Of a stretch of 64,000 nucleotides of DNA, positions 40,550 to 49,880 are shown piece by piece. The stretch is from G965267185 sp965267185 (GTDB taxonomy: Bacteria > Pseudomonadota > Alphaproteobacteria > UBA6615). Position 1 is the stretch's first letter, and every line of letters begins with the position of its first letter. The position numbers and the translations under genes were made by a program. The notes below the pieces were generated by a model. It searched no databases, was not told the DNA's origin, and worked only from the letters and a program-made list of their open reading frames with translations. Location of the stretch: NCBI GenBank assembly GCA_965267185.1, contig OZ253937.1, forward strand, positions 1,736,001-1,800,000. Direction: 5' to 3'.

Positions 40550-43063
40550 ATGTTGAGTAACCTAGCAGAAGCACGGTGCCTGCTCCTCGCGCTATCGCCA
40601 AATCCGTCGGACAACGATGTTGCATGGCTGCGGGACACTTTGCAGCACGATGTCGACCCGGCGAGCCTAATCGAGATCGCGCTCCGGCACGGCGTCACGG
40701 GACTGCTGCATCGAGGCCTTAGAGAGCATTGCGCCGATTTGCTGACAGGAGATATCGAGGACGCGCTATCGCTCTTTCAGTCGGGCCAGGCGGAGCGGAA
40801 CGAGGCCCTGTCAGTAGAGCTGGCCCGCGTAACAGCGGCACTCGAGCAGGCGGATATCGAAGCCCTTTCGTTTAAAGGTCCCGCTTTGGCGATGCAGGCC
40901 TACGACGACCCGGCCCTCAGATTTTCGCGCCATCTCGACCTGCTGATCCACTGGCACGACAGAGCCCGGACCGCTGATATACTTCACAAACTGGGGTATC
41001 GCCGCATCGCCGCCTGGCGGCACCACGCCCTGCAGCGATGCGAGGGATACGAGCGATTCGCAAATCAGAACGCGGACATAGCTCTAGAAATTCGTTGGAC
41101 GTTCTTCCCCAATACTTTCGCGCTCGACGTCGACTATGACGGACTCTGGGACCGTTCCCAACAGCTAGCGGTCTCGGGCGGCGCGGTCCGGTGTCTTTCG
41201 AAGGAAGATATGTTTTCGACGGCGTGCCTGCTCGGCGCAAAAGAGCAATGGTGGCGCTTGAACTGGATATGCGACATCGCCGGATATCTAACCGTCTCTC
41301 CGGACAGAGCGCCTAGCTGGCCAACACTGTTAGACCGCGCCCGCTCGCAGAGGTGCCTGCGGGCTGTGCTGGTCGGTGCCAGTCTGGCCAATCGGCTGCT
41401 CGGCGTTGAGCTGCCGGCCGATATGCGTCTGGCGATCGCCGCAGACCCCCATGTCGAGTCCATGCGGAATACCGTCACCCTCGAAAAGGTCAACCTTGGT
41501 AATCCGAATTCGATCAACTCATTCGGCAGGTTCGAGCGGTTCCATTACGACATGCACGAAGGTGTCTGGCGTAAGATTTCATATATGTTGCGAACCCTCT
41601 GCGCCCCCCGCCCCAAACACATTAGAAGGCTGGCGCTGCCACCATCGATCCAAGCTCTCTATTTTGTGCTGCGGCCAGCCCAAGACTACCTACTAGCGCC
41701 AGCCTGGCACCTTGCGAGGTCATTGGCGGCGCCACAAAGATCGCGCGCGAAACTACCGCAGCGGTTGCGACGCTTCGTTCAGATAAGCCGGCTGAGGGCG
41801 GCCGCTCGCCGCAACTCCTCCGACCATCGCGTCCTGGATGCACTCGGTACACTTCAAATCGAAAGTGGAAGCTTCGCAAGAGCAGCCAGGTCAGTTCTGA
41901 AAAGTCACACCCTTGAACCACGCAACCCCGATGCGTGCACCATCATGTCAGCACTGTTCAACAAAGTTGGCGATAGTGTCAGCTCGCGGCGTTGTTTGAT
42001 CGATGCCGTGCGCTTGCGTCCCATTTCGGGACCGGCCGAACCCGATCCCAGCAAGCCGACACTTCTGCGTTTTCGCACGGTCGAGACCAGCTTCAGCACA
42101 ATTCACTGGAATCCCGCTGCCTCGCGACATGAGCCTTTCCGCGCAAACGCCGGATTCATAACCAAGGATCTCGTCGATGAGCCGAAATGGAACCTCTACG
42201 AGGCCGATGTCTACCGCGAGGACTTGCTGCACCAGGAGAAGATTCCGCATATCGACGTGGCGCTCAACACGATTTGTGTTGCCGAACTGTCTTCTGTCGA
42301 ACTCAACATGGTGTCGCGCATCGTCGATCGATGGAACATCAAGACCTTCATCAACGATCCTCGGCAAGTCCTGAAGACGACACGGGGAAACAACTACCGC
42401 AGGCTAAATGGGATCGACGGCCTGCAGTTCCCACAGACGCTGTCGCTACAAAACGATTTCTCGAGCCCTGCTGCTCTTGCCCAACGACTGGAACAGCTCG
42501 GATTTACCTATCCACTATTGCTGCGCCCTTCGGGCACACATACCGGCATAAGCTTCTTCAAGGTCGACAACGAAAACGCGCTATCCGAGCCTTTCAACGT
42601 GTTGCAGGATAGCGCTGAGATCTATGCCATCCAGTTCACCGACCTAAGCGATCAGCACGGCCTCTATCATAAAATGAGGGCCTTTTTCATCGATGGCCGG
42701 CTCTATCCGGTGGCCAGGCTCACCAGCGATTCCTGGCAAATCCACTCGGAAGACCGCTACCGCATCATGGGCACGAACAAAGCGACGCAGATCGAGGAAC
42801 AACATTATCTAAACGACCCCGAATCTTTTCTCGGCCCGGACAATTTGAAGCGCCTCTATGAAATTCACGAGATTATCGGGTTGGATTTCTTCGGCGTCGA
42901 TTTCTGCCTCAAGGCCGATGGCAGTATTTTCGTATTCGAAGCCAACCCGTCCATGCGCCACAATTTCGATCACGCCGGCAACTTCCCGTACACCCGACCC
43001 CATCTCGAGCAGGTGTCAGCAGCGTTCCAGCGCATGCTCGAGGATCGGCTTGAACGAAGCTGA
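40550..43063 (+). CDS. nucleotidyltransferase - TPR - ATP-grasp fusion
   Basis: 837 residues. Residues 1-290 match the uncharacterised nucleotidyltransferase family common in RiPP clusters ('LSFKGPALAMQAYDDPALRF', 'RHLDLLIHW', 'EIRWTFFP'). A helical TPR-like stretch lies at ~420-475 ('LGTLQIESGSFARAARSVL'). The C-terminal ~230 residues are ATP-grasp-like ('YPLLLRPSGTHTGISFF', 'GLDFFGVDFCLKADGSIFVF' and 'EANPSM'). ATP-grasp enzymes join carboxylates to amines, thiols or hydroxyls through acyl phosphates. Neither substrate is known. It is divergent from the glycosyltransferase fusion and marks the end of the RiPP cluster. Confidence 0.75.
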   Translation: MLSNLAEARCLLLALSPNPSDNDVAWLRDTLQHDVDPASLIEIALRHGVTGLLHRGLREHCADLLTGDIEDALSLFQSGQAERNEALSVELARVTAALEQADIEALSFKGPALAMQAYDDPALRFSRHLDLLIHWHDRARTADILHKLGYRRIAAWRHHALQRCEGYERFANQNADIALEIRWTFFPNTFALDVDYDGLWDRSQQLAVSGGAVRCLSKEDMFSTACLLGAKEQWWRLNWICDIAGYLTVSPDRAPSWPTLLDRARSQRCLRAVLVGASLANRLLGVELPADMRLAIAADPHVESMRNTVTLEKVNLGNPNSINSFGRFERFHYDMHEGVWRKISYMLRTLCAPRPKHIRRLALPPSIQALYFVLRPAQDYLLAPAWHLARSLAAPQRSRAKLPQRLRRFVQISRLRAAARRNSSDHRVLDALGTLQIESGSFARAARSVLKSHTLEPRNPDACTIMSALFNKVGDSVSSRRCLIDAVRLRPISGPAEPDPSKPTLLRFRTVETSFSTIHWNPAASRHEPFRANAGFITKDLVDEPKWNLYEADVYREDLLHQEKIPHIDVALNTICVAELSSVELNMVSRIVDRWNIKTFINDPRQVLKTTRGNNYRRLNGIDGLQFPQTLSLQNDFSSPAALAQRLEQLGFTYPLLLRPSGTHTGISFFKVDNENALSEPFNVLQDSAEIYAIQFTDLSDQHGLYHKMRAFFIDGRLYPVARLTSDSWQIHSEDRYRIMGTNKATQIEEQHYLNDPESFLGPDNLKRLYEIHEIIGLDFFGVDFCLKADGSIFVFEANPSMRHNFDHAGNFPYTRPHLEQVSAAFQRMLEDRLERS

Positions 43064-43079
43064 CCGGCGCTAGACGGAT

Positions 43080-43703
43080 TTACGAGCTCTCCGCGCGCCC
43101 TTCTTCGGCGAGGTCACCCTCAATGATCTCGTCATAATCTTTTTCCAGCGACACCGGATCGCTGCCGACCTGGTCGGCGAACATACGCCCCGCCGGCGGG
43201 ATCGTGCCCTTCGGCACCTGTGCGTCGACGCGCCATAGATGCGAACGTTTGAGCGCCTTGGCGCAGTGCAGATAGGCTTCTTCGACATGTACAACGATGG
43301 CCGATGCGGGCGGCTTGCCGCTGAGCGCCAGAGGCTCAAGGATCGCGGGATCAACCGAGATTTCGGCCTGGCCGTTCACGCGTAACGTCTCATCGACACC
43401 GGGGATCATGAACAGCAGCCCGACCTGCGGATCGTCGAGAATGTTTTGCAAGGAATCCATCCGATTGTTGCCCTTGCGGTCGGGGATAACGATGGTGTTG
43501 TCATCGACCACCTGGACAAAGCCCGGATCGTCGCCCTTCGGCGACACGTCGCCCGCCGTGCCCAGCACGAGAAAAGGCGAATGGGCGATAAAGTTGCGGC
43601 AGTGCTTGTCGAGTGCCGAGAGCTGCTTATCGACCGCCACGCCCTTGGCCTCGGGGTAAATCTCGCGCAGCTTCGGTACGTCGCGGATGGTATAATCGGC
43701 CAT
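43080..43703 (-). CDS. pyridoxamine 5'-phosphate oxidase family flavoprotein
   Basis: 207 residues with the split-barrel FMN-binding pattern: 'HSPFLVLGTAG', 'VSPKGDDPGFVQVVDDN' and 'PDRKGNNRMDSLQNILDD'. Length and motifs fit the MSMEG_1061-type PPOX family, of unknown substrate. It lies convergent with the RiPP cluster's last gene (17-bp gap) and is likely a housekeeping redox gene. Confidence 0.8.
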   Translation of the reverse strand: MADYTIRDVPKLREIYPEAKGVAVDKQLSALDKHCRNFIAHSPFLVLGTAGDVSPKGDDPGFVQVVDDNTIVIPDRKGNNRMDSLQNILDDPQVGLLFMIPGVDETLRVNGQAEISVDPAILEPLALSGKPPASAIVVHVEEAYLHCAKALKRSHLWRVDAQVPKGTIPPAGRMFADQVGSDPVSLEKDYDEIIEGDLAEEGRAESS

Positions 43704-43732
43704 CGAATTCGCCTTTCATCTCAAACACGGAA

Positions 43733-43951
43733 TTAGCGCGCTGCGAGTACCCAGATATCGCCAACAATACCGATGATGATCGCGTCCCGATCGCGCGTAT
43801 CGTCGCAGTCAGCCTCTACTACGCTGATGCCGTTCCGCTTTACCACATCAAGTCGCGTTAGATCGAGGCCACGCTCATTGACGATCGTGCCTTTGGAGCC
43901 GCATACGGCATCGACGATTGTGTTGTGCTCGGCGAGGAAACGTGCCGTGCG
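43733..43951 (-). pseudogene. possible gene fragment
   Basis: A 73-codon open frame with coding-like composition (hydrophobic strand pattern 'DAIIIGIVGDIWVLAAR' at its end). It has no ATG, GTG or TTG near its upstream end and is closed by a stop at 43952-43954. It may be the 3' end of a decayed gene. I do not recognise the family. The rest of 43704-44152 shows no supportable feature. Confidence 0.25.
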
Positions 43952-44152
43952 TTACCCTGCCTCAAGAGCGGTGTAGCTGGATTTTCGCTGTTGCCACGAT
44001 GGGCGTATTTCCAAGGCTGGACGCGCACGGCTGTTAATCTAGGTCAATGCCCGGCCCGCCGTTTGCGGCCAGTCTGTTGCTTGAATTGCACAAGGTACCG
44101 GAACTGCCGGTGTTGCAGTGCCGGTGCACTGCTCAGCAGAGGACACCGTGCC

Positions 44153-44509
44153 ATGTTGGAAATCAGCCCCGAAAAGGCTTGCTACCTCGTCGTAAAGGCA
44201 CGAGCTTTCGACGAAGACATGCCCAATGTTGATGAGGACGACCCCAACGATCCAATTTTGCAGGAGTTGGTTGAGTTCATTAACTCGCTAACAATTGCAG
44301 AGCGTATCAATTTGGTCGCCTTGACGTGGCTCGGACGCGGCACCTTTGACAAAACTGAATGGGAAGATGCGGTGAGACAGGCGCGCGACGCGCATAATGA
44401 ACATACGGCGCGCTATTTGCTGGGTATTCCGAAGCTCGGTGACTATTTGGAAGAGGGCCTGTCCCAGCTGGGCTATTTTTGCGAGGAATTCGAAACGAGC
44501 AGGCTGTGA
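44153..44509 (+). CDS. DUF3775-like small acidic protein
   Basis: 118 residues from the ATG at 44153, after AGAGGACACC. The pattern 'PILQELVEFINSLTIAERINLVALTWLGRGTF' (only part quoted: LTIAERINLVALTWLGRG) and 'NEHTARYLLGIPKLGDYLEE' fits the DUF3775 family, of unknown role. It lies 17 bp before the archease gene, so it may be co-transcribed with the RNA-repair genes. Confidence 0.7.
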   Translation: MLEISPEKACYLVVKARAFDEDMPNVDEDDPNDPILQELVEFINSLTIAERINLVALTWLGRGTFDKTEWEDAVRQARDAHNEHTARYLLGIPKLGDYLEEGLSQLGYFCEEFETSRL

Positions 44510-44526
44510 CGCCAGCACGGAGGGCG

Positions 44527-44949
44527 ATGGCCGGTGCGTACTGGGAGCATTTCCCCCACCCGGCCGATATCGGCGTACGCGGCGCCGGGCCAACCTTGGA
44601 AGATGCGTTTCATCAAGCTGCGGTGGCGTTGACGGCGGCGATCACCGATCCCGATGCAGTCGAGCCCCAAACCCCCGTGACCATCACCGTCAACGCGGGC
44701 AACGTCGAGGATTTACTTTACGAATGGCTCAACGCGATCGTATTCGAGATGGCCACGCTCGATATGCTGTTCAGCCGCTTTGACGTCGAAATCGACGGTG
44801 GACAACTGACCGCAACCGCATGGGGCGAGCCGGTCTCCGTCGAACGTCACCGGCCCGCGGTCGAAGTTAAGGGCGCAACCTATACCGGTTTGCGTGTTGT
44901 CGAAAACGCAAACGGTGAGTGGGTCGCCGAGTGCATCATCGACGTTTGA
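44527..44949 (+). CDS. archease
   Basis: 140 residues from the ATG at 44527 (GGAGGGCG before it). 'HFPHPADIGVRGAGPTLEDA' is the archease N-terminus with its calcium-binding Asp, and 'EDLLYEWLNAIVFEM' is the conserved helix. Archease helps RtcB add guanylate so it can turn over repeatedly. It is immediately upstream of rtcB. Confidence 0.9.
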   Translation: MAGAYWEHFPHPADIGVRGAGPTLEDAFHQAAVALTAAITDPDAVEPQTPVTITVNAGNVEDLLYEWLNAIVFEMATLDMLFSRFDVEIDGGQLTATAWGEPVSVERHRPAVEVKGATYTGLRVVENANGEWVAECIIDV

Positions 44950-44966
44950 ATGAGTTCGCCCAGCTG

Positions 44967-46397
44967 ATGGATACTACACGATTTGATCAAACTTCTCCGG
45001 TGCGGTGGGAGATTCCACCGACTGGGAAGATGCGCGTACCCGGTGTCATCTTTGCCAGTGCCGATCTGATCGACGAGATGGACGACAAGGTCTACGAGCA
45101 GGTCACCAACGTTGCGACGCTTCCAGGTATTGTAAGCGGCTCCTATGCCATGCCCGATGCCCATTGGGGCTACGGATTTCCAATCGGTGGCGTGGCAGCC
45201 TTCGATCCGGATCTTGGCGGGGTGATATCGGCCGGCGGCGTCGGCTTCGATGTGTCCTGCGGTGTCCGTACACTGCACACCGGCTTGGCGATCTCGGATA
45301 TCGCGACGGTAAAAGCGCCGCTCGCTCACGAACTGTCGCGCGCCATTCCCGCGGGTGTCGGCAGCACCGGCCGGATCAGCCTGGATGATAGCGAAATGAA
45401 TGCGATGCTCGCCAGCGGCGCCCGCTGGGCGGTGGAGACCGGTTTCGGTGACGCGTCCGATCTCGAACGGATCGAGGAACACGGATGTATGCCTGGGGCC
45501 GACCCCTCACACGTGTCGGATCGGGCCAAGAAGCGGCAGCGCCGGGAGATGGGAACGCTGGGTTCGGGGAATCATTATCTCGAGGTTCAGGAGGTCGCCG
45601 AAATATATGATGATCGGACTGCGGCAGCGTTCGGCCTGCAGGTCGGTGACGCCGTCATCAGTATCCATTGCGGCTCGCGCGGCTTGGGACACCAGATCGG
45701 CACCGAATTTCTGCGCGAGATGGTCGTCGAAGCGGACTCTTTCGGTATCGACTTGCCCGACCGCGAACTTGCCTGCGCGCCGATAAATTCAGGCCTTGGT
45801 GCGCGCTACCTTGGCGCCATGCGCGCTGCGATCAACTGCGCCCTGGCCAACCGTGAGATCCTTACTCATTTGGTTCGGACAGTGTTCGCCAGAATGATGC
45901 CGGCGGCGCAAGTCGACTTGCTGTACGACGTATCGCACAACACATGCAAAGAAGAAGACCACGAAATCGAAGGTCGAACGCGGCGCCTGTTTGTTCACCG
46001 CAAGGGGGCAACGCGCGCCTTTGGGCCCGGCCATCGCGATCTCCCCACGGCGTTGCGCCCAGTCGGCCAACCCGTTTTGATCGGCGGCAGCATGGGAACA
46101 GCCTCCTACATTTTGGTTGGTACGGCAGAGAGCGAAACCGCCGCCTTTTCTTCGGCCTGCCACGGCGCGGGCCGCGCCATGAGCCGGCACCAAGCGCGAA
46201 AGCAGTGGCAGGGCCGCACGCTGACCAAAGAGCTGGCTGAGCAAGGGATTCTTGTGAAAAGCCCTTCTTTCCGAGGAGTCGCCGAGGAAGCGCCGGGCGC
46301 CTACAAGGATGTGTCGGTTGTCATCGAAGCCACCGAACAGGCTGGCTTGGCGCGCAAGGTTGCCCGGCTGACACCGCATATCGTGATTAAGGGCTAG
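44967..46397 (+). CDS. rtcB: RNA-splicing ligase RtcB
   Basis: 476 residues from the ATG at 44967, 17 bp after the archease stop. Manganese and GMP-site motifs are visible: 'GGVGFDVSCGVR' (Asp and Cys), 'GSGNHYLEVQEV', 'SIHCGSRGLGHQ', 'DVSHNTCKEE' and 'SACHGAGRAMSR' with the guanylylated His. It joins 2',3'-cyclic phosphate or 3'-phosphate to 5'-OH RNA ends. Its length is normal for the family. No RtcA or RtcR is seen. Confidence 0.93.
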   Translation: MDTTRFDQTSPVRWEIPPTGKMRVPGVIFASADLIDEMDDKVYEQVTNVATLPGIVSGSYAMPDAHWGYGFPIGGVAAFDPDLGGVISAGGVGFDVSCGVRTLHTGLAISDIATVKAPLAHELSRAIPAGVGSTGRISLDDSEMNAMLASGARWAVETGFGDASDLERIEEHGCMPGADPSHVSDRAKKRQRREMGTLGSGNHYLEVQEVAEIYDDRTAAAFGLQVGDAVISIHCGSRGLGHQIGTEFLREMVVEADSFGIDLPDRELACAPINSGLGARYLGAMRAAINCALANREILTHLVRTVFARMMPAAQVDLLYDVSHNTCKEEDHEIEGRTRRLFVHRKGATRAFGPGHRDLPTALRPVGQPVLIGGSMGTASYILVGTAESETAAFSSACHGAGRAMSRHQARKQWQGRTLTKELAEQGILVKSPSFRGVAEEAPGAYKDVSVVIEATEQAGLARKVARLTPHIVIKG

Positions 46398-46456
46398 TCG
46401 TTTGGAAACATCGCCTGCGGCGATTGTATATCCGTGATCAACAGGAGGATGGATTG

Positions 46457-46732
46457 GTGTCTACCCCAAAACAAAAAAACACGAGACGGCAGACGGACGT
46501 TTCGAAGCCGCCCGCTTATGACGAGTTGGTCCGCCTGGTGGGCGACCTGCGGCCGACACAACTCGCGGCAATAGAGAAACTCCAGGCAACCATAGAAGAG
46601 GTCGAAGAGGCAGTCGCCTATGCTGCGGGAGAAGACGATATTATGGGCGAGGCCCGCATTCCATTGATGGGTCGCGCGGCAGAAGTTTACGAGATCATCA
46701 CTGCCGATGAGGCGATGGACGAAGAGCGGTAA
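46457..46732 (+). CDS. conserved hypothetical protein
   Basis: 91 residues from a GTG at 46457, placed 8 bp after a strong AGGAGG. It has a basic N-terminus, then a helical acidic body ('PTQLAAIEKLQATIEEVEEA'). No family is recognised. It may be small and regulatory, and sits between rtcB and the PCMT gene. Confidence 0.55.
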   Translation: MSTPKQKNTRRQTDVSKPPAYDELVRLVGDLRPTQLAAIEKLQATIEEVEEAVAYAAGEDDIMGEARIPLMGRAAEVYEIITADEAMDEER

Positions 46733-46913
46733 TTTTGTCGGATAACGATTAAGGCTCATTCCGGCCCGCATAGTAGGCGCGGCAGTTAGCCTCCCGGCCA
46801 CGAACGACCCCCTGGTCAACCACTGGGCTTTCGAAGTGGTCGCGCGCAAGGGGTAGAGGCGATTCTCCGCGACCGGCTATCGCAGATCGGTTCGCTTTGG
46901 AAGGAATTGATCG

Positions 46914-47615
46914 ATGACGGAAGCGACATCTACGGACGCTGCTGAGCAGCGTTGGGACCGTGAGCGCAGCGAACTATTGGAGCGGATCGAGGCTGAAATT
47001 GCCGCGACCCAAAAATATACCGGGCGGAAGCGATTGGACCCAAGGGTCCGGCAAGCGATGGCGAATGTGCCGCGCCATCTATTCGTACCGCCCGCCGAAG
47101 AATCGCTAGCCTACGTCAACCACGCCTTGCCCATCGGCCGCGGGCAAACGATTTCTCAGCCCTATATCGTGGCACTGATGACGGACCTGCTCGAAACGCA
47201 AGCGGATCATGTCGTTCTGGAAGTAGGCACGGGCTCGGGATACCAAGCGGCGGTGCTCTCGTCCCTGGTGCGCCAGCTTTATTCGATCGAAGTCATAGAC
47301 GAACTGGCTACATCGGCGCGCGAACGGCTCCGGCGCTTAGGCTATGACAATGTGGAAGTCCGCGCCGGTGATGGCGCTAAGGGTTGGCCCGAGCACGCGC
47401 CCTATGACGGAATTATCGTCACCGCGGCAGCGCCCGAAGTACCGCCGGCCTTGATCGAACAACTCAAAGATGGCGGCCGGCTCGTCATTCCGGTTGGCGA
47501 TCCCTACGGGCAAGATCTCCGGCTACTCGAAAAACAAACCGATGGTTCGGTCAAGACCCGATCGGTGATCCCGGTCGCTTTCGTCCCGTTGACCGGCGAT
47601 GGTCAAAAGAGGTGA
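46914..47615 (+). CDS. pcm: protein-L-isoaspartate O-methyltransferase
   Basis: 233 residues. 'GRGQTISQPYIVALMTDLL' is the isoaspartyl-recognition loop and 'VLEVGTGSGYQAAVLSSL' is the SAM-binding motif I. 'YDGIIVTAAAPEVPPALIEQ' is motif II. It methylates isoaspartyl residues to start repair of aged proteins. It precedes the NAD salvage genes by 6 bp. Confidence 0.92.
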   Translation: MTEATSTDAAEQRWDRERSELLERIEAEIAATQKYTGRKRLDPRVRQAMANVPRHLFVPPAEESLAYVNHALPIGRGQTISQPYIVALMTDLLETQADHVVLEVGTGSGYQAAVLSSLVRQLYSIEVIDELATSARERLRRLGYDNVEVRAGDGAKGWPEHAPYDGIIVTAAAPEVPPALIEQLKDGGRLVIPVGDPYGQDLRLLEKQTDGSVKTRSVIPVAFVPLTGDGQKR

Positions 47616-47621
47616 TGCGTC

Positions 47622-48980
47622 ATGGATTCGGCGACCAGTCCGCTACTCATCGATTTGTACCAACTCAACATGATCCAGGCCTATCTGGATCGCGGCCAGA
47701 CTGACACGGCCGTTTTCGAATTTTTTGTTCGGAATCTACCCGCCGAGCGAAATTTCCTGATGGCCGCTGGCCTCGAGCCGGCTCTGGAGTATTTGGAAAA
47801 TCTTCGGTTCTCACAGGAAGAAATAGACTGGCTAAAAAAAAGCGGACGGTTTCGCCCCGATCTGCTCGACTATCTCGCCAACCTCCGGTTCAGCGGCGAC
47901 GTCGACGCCATGCCGGAGGGTACGGTGTTTTTCGCCGACGAGCCGATCCTGCGGGTCACCGCGCCGCTGCCACAAGCGCAGTTGGTCGAAACCCGGCTGA
48001 TTAACATCCTCCATTTTCAGACGGTGATTGCCTCGAAAGCCGCGCGCATGATGCTCGCGGCACCCGGTAAGCAGCTTGTCGATTTCGGCTTGCGCCGGGC
48101 CCATGGCGCCGAGGCCGGCCTTATGGCCGCGCGGGCAAGCTACATCGCCGGCTTCGCCGGCACCGCTACGATGCTGGCGGAAACGCTCTTCGACATCCCC
48201 ATCTTCGGCACGATGGCGCACTCCTTCATCCAGGTGCACGACGACGAGGCCACTGCCTTCGAAGATTTCGCCCGGGCCCGCCCGGAAAAGCCGATCCTTC
48301 TGATCGACACCTACGACACTGAGGCAGGCGCAGCGAAGGTCGTCGAACTGGCCCCGAAGCTGGCGGCGGACGGCATTGATATACACGGTGTCCGGCTCGA
48401 TAGTGGCGATATGATCGCGCTGTCGAAGCGGGTGCGCGATATCCTTGACGAGGGTGGTTTGGGCGAGATTCGCATCTTCGCCAGCGGTGGTCTCGATGAA
48501 CGCGAGCTTGCCGCTTTTACGGCAGCGCAAGCACCGGTCGACGGTTTTGGCATCGGCACCAGCCTCACGACCTCGTCCGACGTGCCTTCACTCGATTGCG
48601 CCTACAAGCTGGAAGAATATGCCGGCATTGCACGGCGCAAACTTTCCGCTGGCAAGGCCACCTGGCCCGGACGCAAACAGGTTTGGCGTCGGTTCGGGGC
48701 GGATGGCCGCATGATCAGCGACATTTTATCGACGGCCGACGACGACCAGCCAGGTAACCCGCTTATCGAACCGGTAATGCGCGACGGCAAACGTTTGACC
48801 CCGCGGGCAACCCTTGCTGAAACTCAGGCGCACGCCGCAGCTAACCTCGAGCAATTGCCCCAGCCGCTAAAACGGTTGGATCGGCAGGACAGTTATCCGG
48901 TCGAAGTAAGCGATGCGCTGATCGAACTTGCCGGCGAGGTCGACCAGCGGCTAGCTGCGATGCAGGAACGGAGGCAATGA
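47622..48980 (+). CDS. pncB: nicotinate phosphoribosyltransferase
   Basis: 452 residues. 'LLIDLYQLNMIQAYLDRG' is the conserved start, 'DFGLRRAHGAEAGLMAARAS' the PRPP/nicotinate region, and 'FGTMAHSFIQVHDDEATAF' holds the phosphorylated His. It makes nicotinate mononucleotide from nicotinate and PRPP. Its stop overlaps the pncA ATG by 4 bp. Confidence 0.93.
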   Translation: MDSATSPLLIDLYQLNMIQAYLDRGQTDTAVFEFFVRNLPAERNFLMAAGLEPALEYLENLRFSQEEIDWLKKSGRFRPDLLDYLANLRFSGDVDAMPEGTVFFADEPILRVTAPLPQAQLVETRLINILHFQTVIASKAARMMLAAPGKQLVDFGLRRAHGAEAGLMAARASYIAGFAGTATMLAETLFDIPIFGTMAHSFIQVHDDEATAFEDFARARPEKPILLIDTYDTEAGAAKVVELAPKLAADGIDIHGVRLDSGDMIALSKRVRDILDEGGLGEIRIFASGGLDERELAAFTAAQAPVDGFGIGTSLTTSSDVPSLDCAYKLEEYAGIARRKLSAGKATWPGRKQVWRRFGADGRMISDILSTADDDQPGNPLIEPVMRDGKRLTPRATLAETQAHAAANLEQLPQPLKRLDRQDSYPVEVSDALIELAGEVDQRLAAMQERRQ

Positions 48981-49615
48981 CCAGAAGTATTTCAATCGGC
49001 GACAAGGATATTTTGCTGGTCGTTGACGTTCAGAACGACTTCTGTCCCGGCGGTTCTCTCGCGGTGCCAGGTGGTGACGCGGTCGTGCCGGTTATCAATG
49101 CTCTCGCGGGGCGCTTTCGCCATGTTGTTCTAACCCAGGATTGGCATCCGGCCGGGCATCAGTCGTTTGCCTCGTCCCATCCCGGCAAAGAGCCCTTCGA
49201 CACGATCGCGCTTGCTTATGGCGAACAAGTGCTGTGGCCCGACCACTGTATTCAGAACACCAGCGGCGCTGCATTTCACGCTGATCTGAATATCCCCCAC
49301 GCCGAACTGATCCTGCGCAAGGGCTATCACAGCCATATAGATTCCTATTCTGCTTTTTTCGAAAACGACCGCGAAACGCCGACGGGACTTAGCGCCTATC
49401 TACGCGAGCGAGGGTTCACACGCGTATTCGTTTCCGGGCTCGCGTTCGATTTCTGTGTTCGATATTCGGCCGAGGATGCACACCGCATGGGTTTTGCCGC
49501 CACGGTTGTCGAAAACGCCTGCCGAAGTATCGATATGGCGGGGTCGCTCAGTGACGCTCACAGGAGTTTCGCAGCGCTGGAAATCCCTTGTATCGAGGCC
49601 AGCGTAATAGGCTGA
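48977..49615 (+). CDS. pncA: nicotinamidase
   Basis: 212 residues of the isochorismatase fold. The catalytic Asp is in 'LLVVDVQNDFCPGGSLAVPG' and the Cys in 'VFVSGLAFDFCVRYSAEDA'. 'QDWHPAGHQSF' supplies metal ligands. It deamidates nicotinamide to nicotinate, the substrate of the adjacent pncB product, so the pair forms a salvage unit. Confidence 0.93.
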   Translation: MTRSISIGDKDILLVVDVQNDFCPGGSLAVPGGDAVVPVINALAGRFRHVVLTQDWHPAGHQSFASSHPGKEPFDTIALAYGEQVLWPDHCIQNTSGAAFHADLNIPHAELILRKGYHSHIDSYSAFFENDRETPTGLSAYLRERGFTRVFVSGLAFDFCVRYSAEDAHRMGFAATVVENACRSIDMAGSLSDAHRSFAALEIPCIEASVIG

Positions 49616-49712
49616 CTGGTATCCACTTTGATACAGCGCAAACCGTCTGCTTCCGACCGGCGCTAGAATTTTCGCTGAATCACCCCTTTGGGGGGACGAA
49701 AAACCAACGAAT

Positions 49713-49826
49713 ATGAGAGCCGCCATGAAAGCCGAGATCGGCGGTGAGATTTCGAAGGATCTCATCCGCCTGCAGCTTGATGAGCTCTCCGACGGTTTGG
49801 ACAAGATCATGGCCTTTCAGCCTTGA
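49713..49826 (+). CDS. possible small protein upstream of groEL
   Basis: A 37-codon frame (second in-frame ATG at 49725) ending 54 bp before the groEL ATG. The peptide has an amphipathic helix pattern ('DLIRLQLDELSDGLDKI'). It has no clear ribosome site and matches nothing I recognise. It is not groES. Given its length it may be chance. Confidence 0.3.
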   Translation: MRAAMKAEIGGEISKDLIRLQLDELSDGLDKIMAFQP

Positions 49827-49880
49827 TGTATCGCGGCACTTGATACTGTTCACGCCTTAAAACCGGAAAGGATCGGCAAG

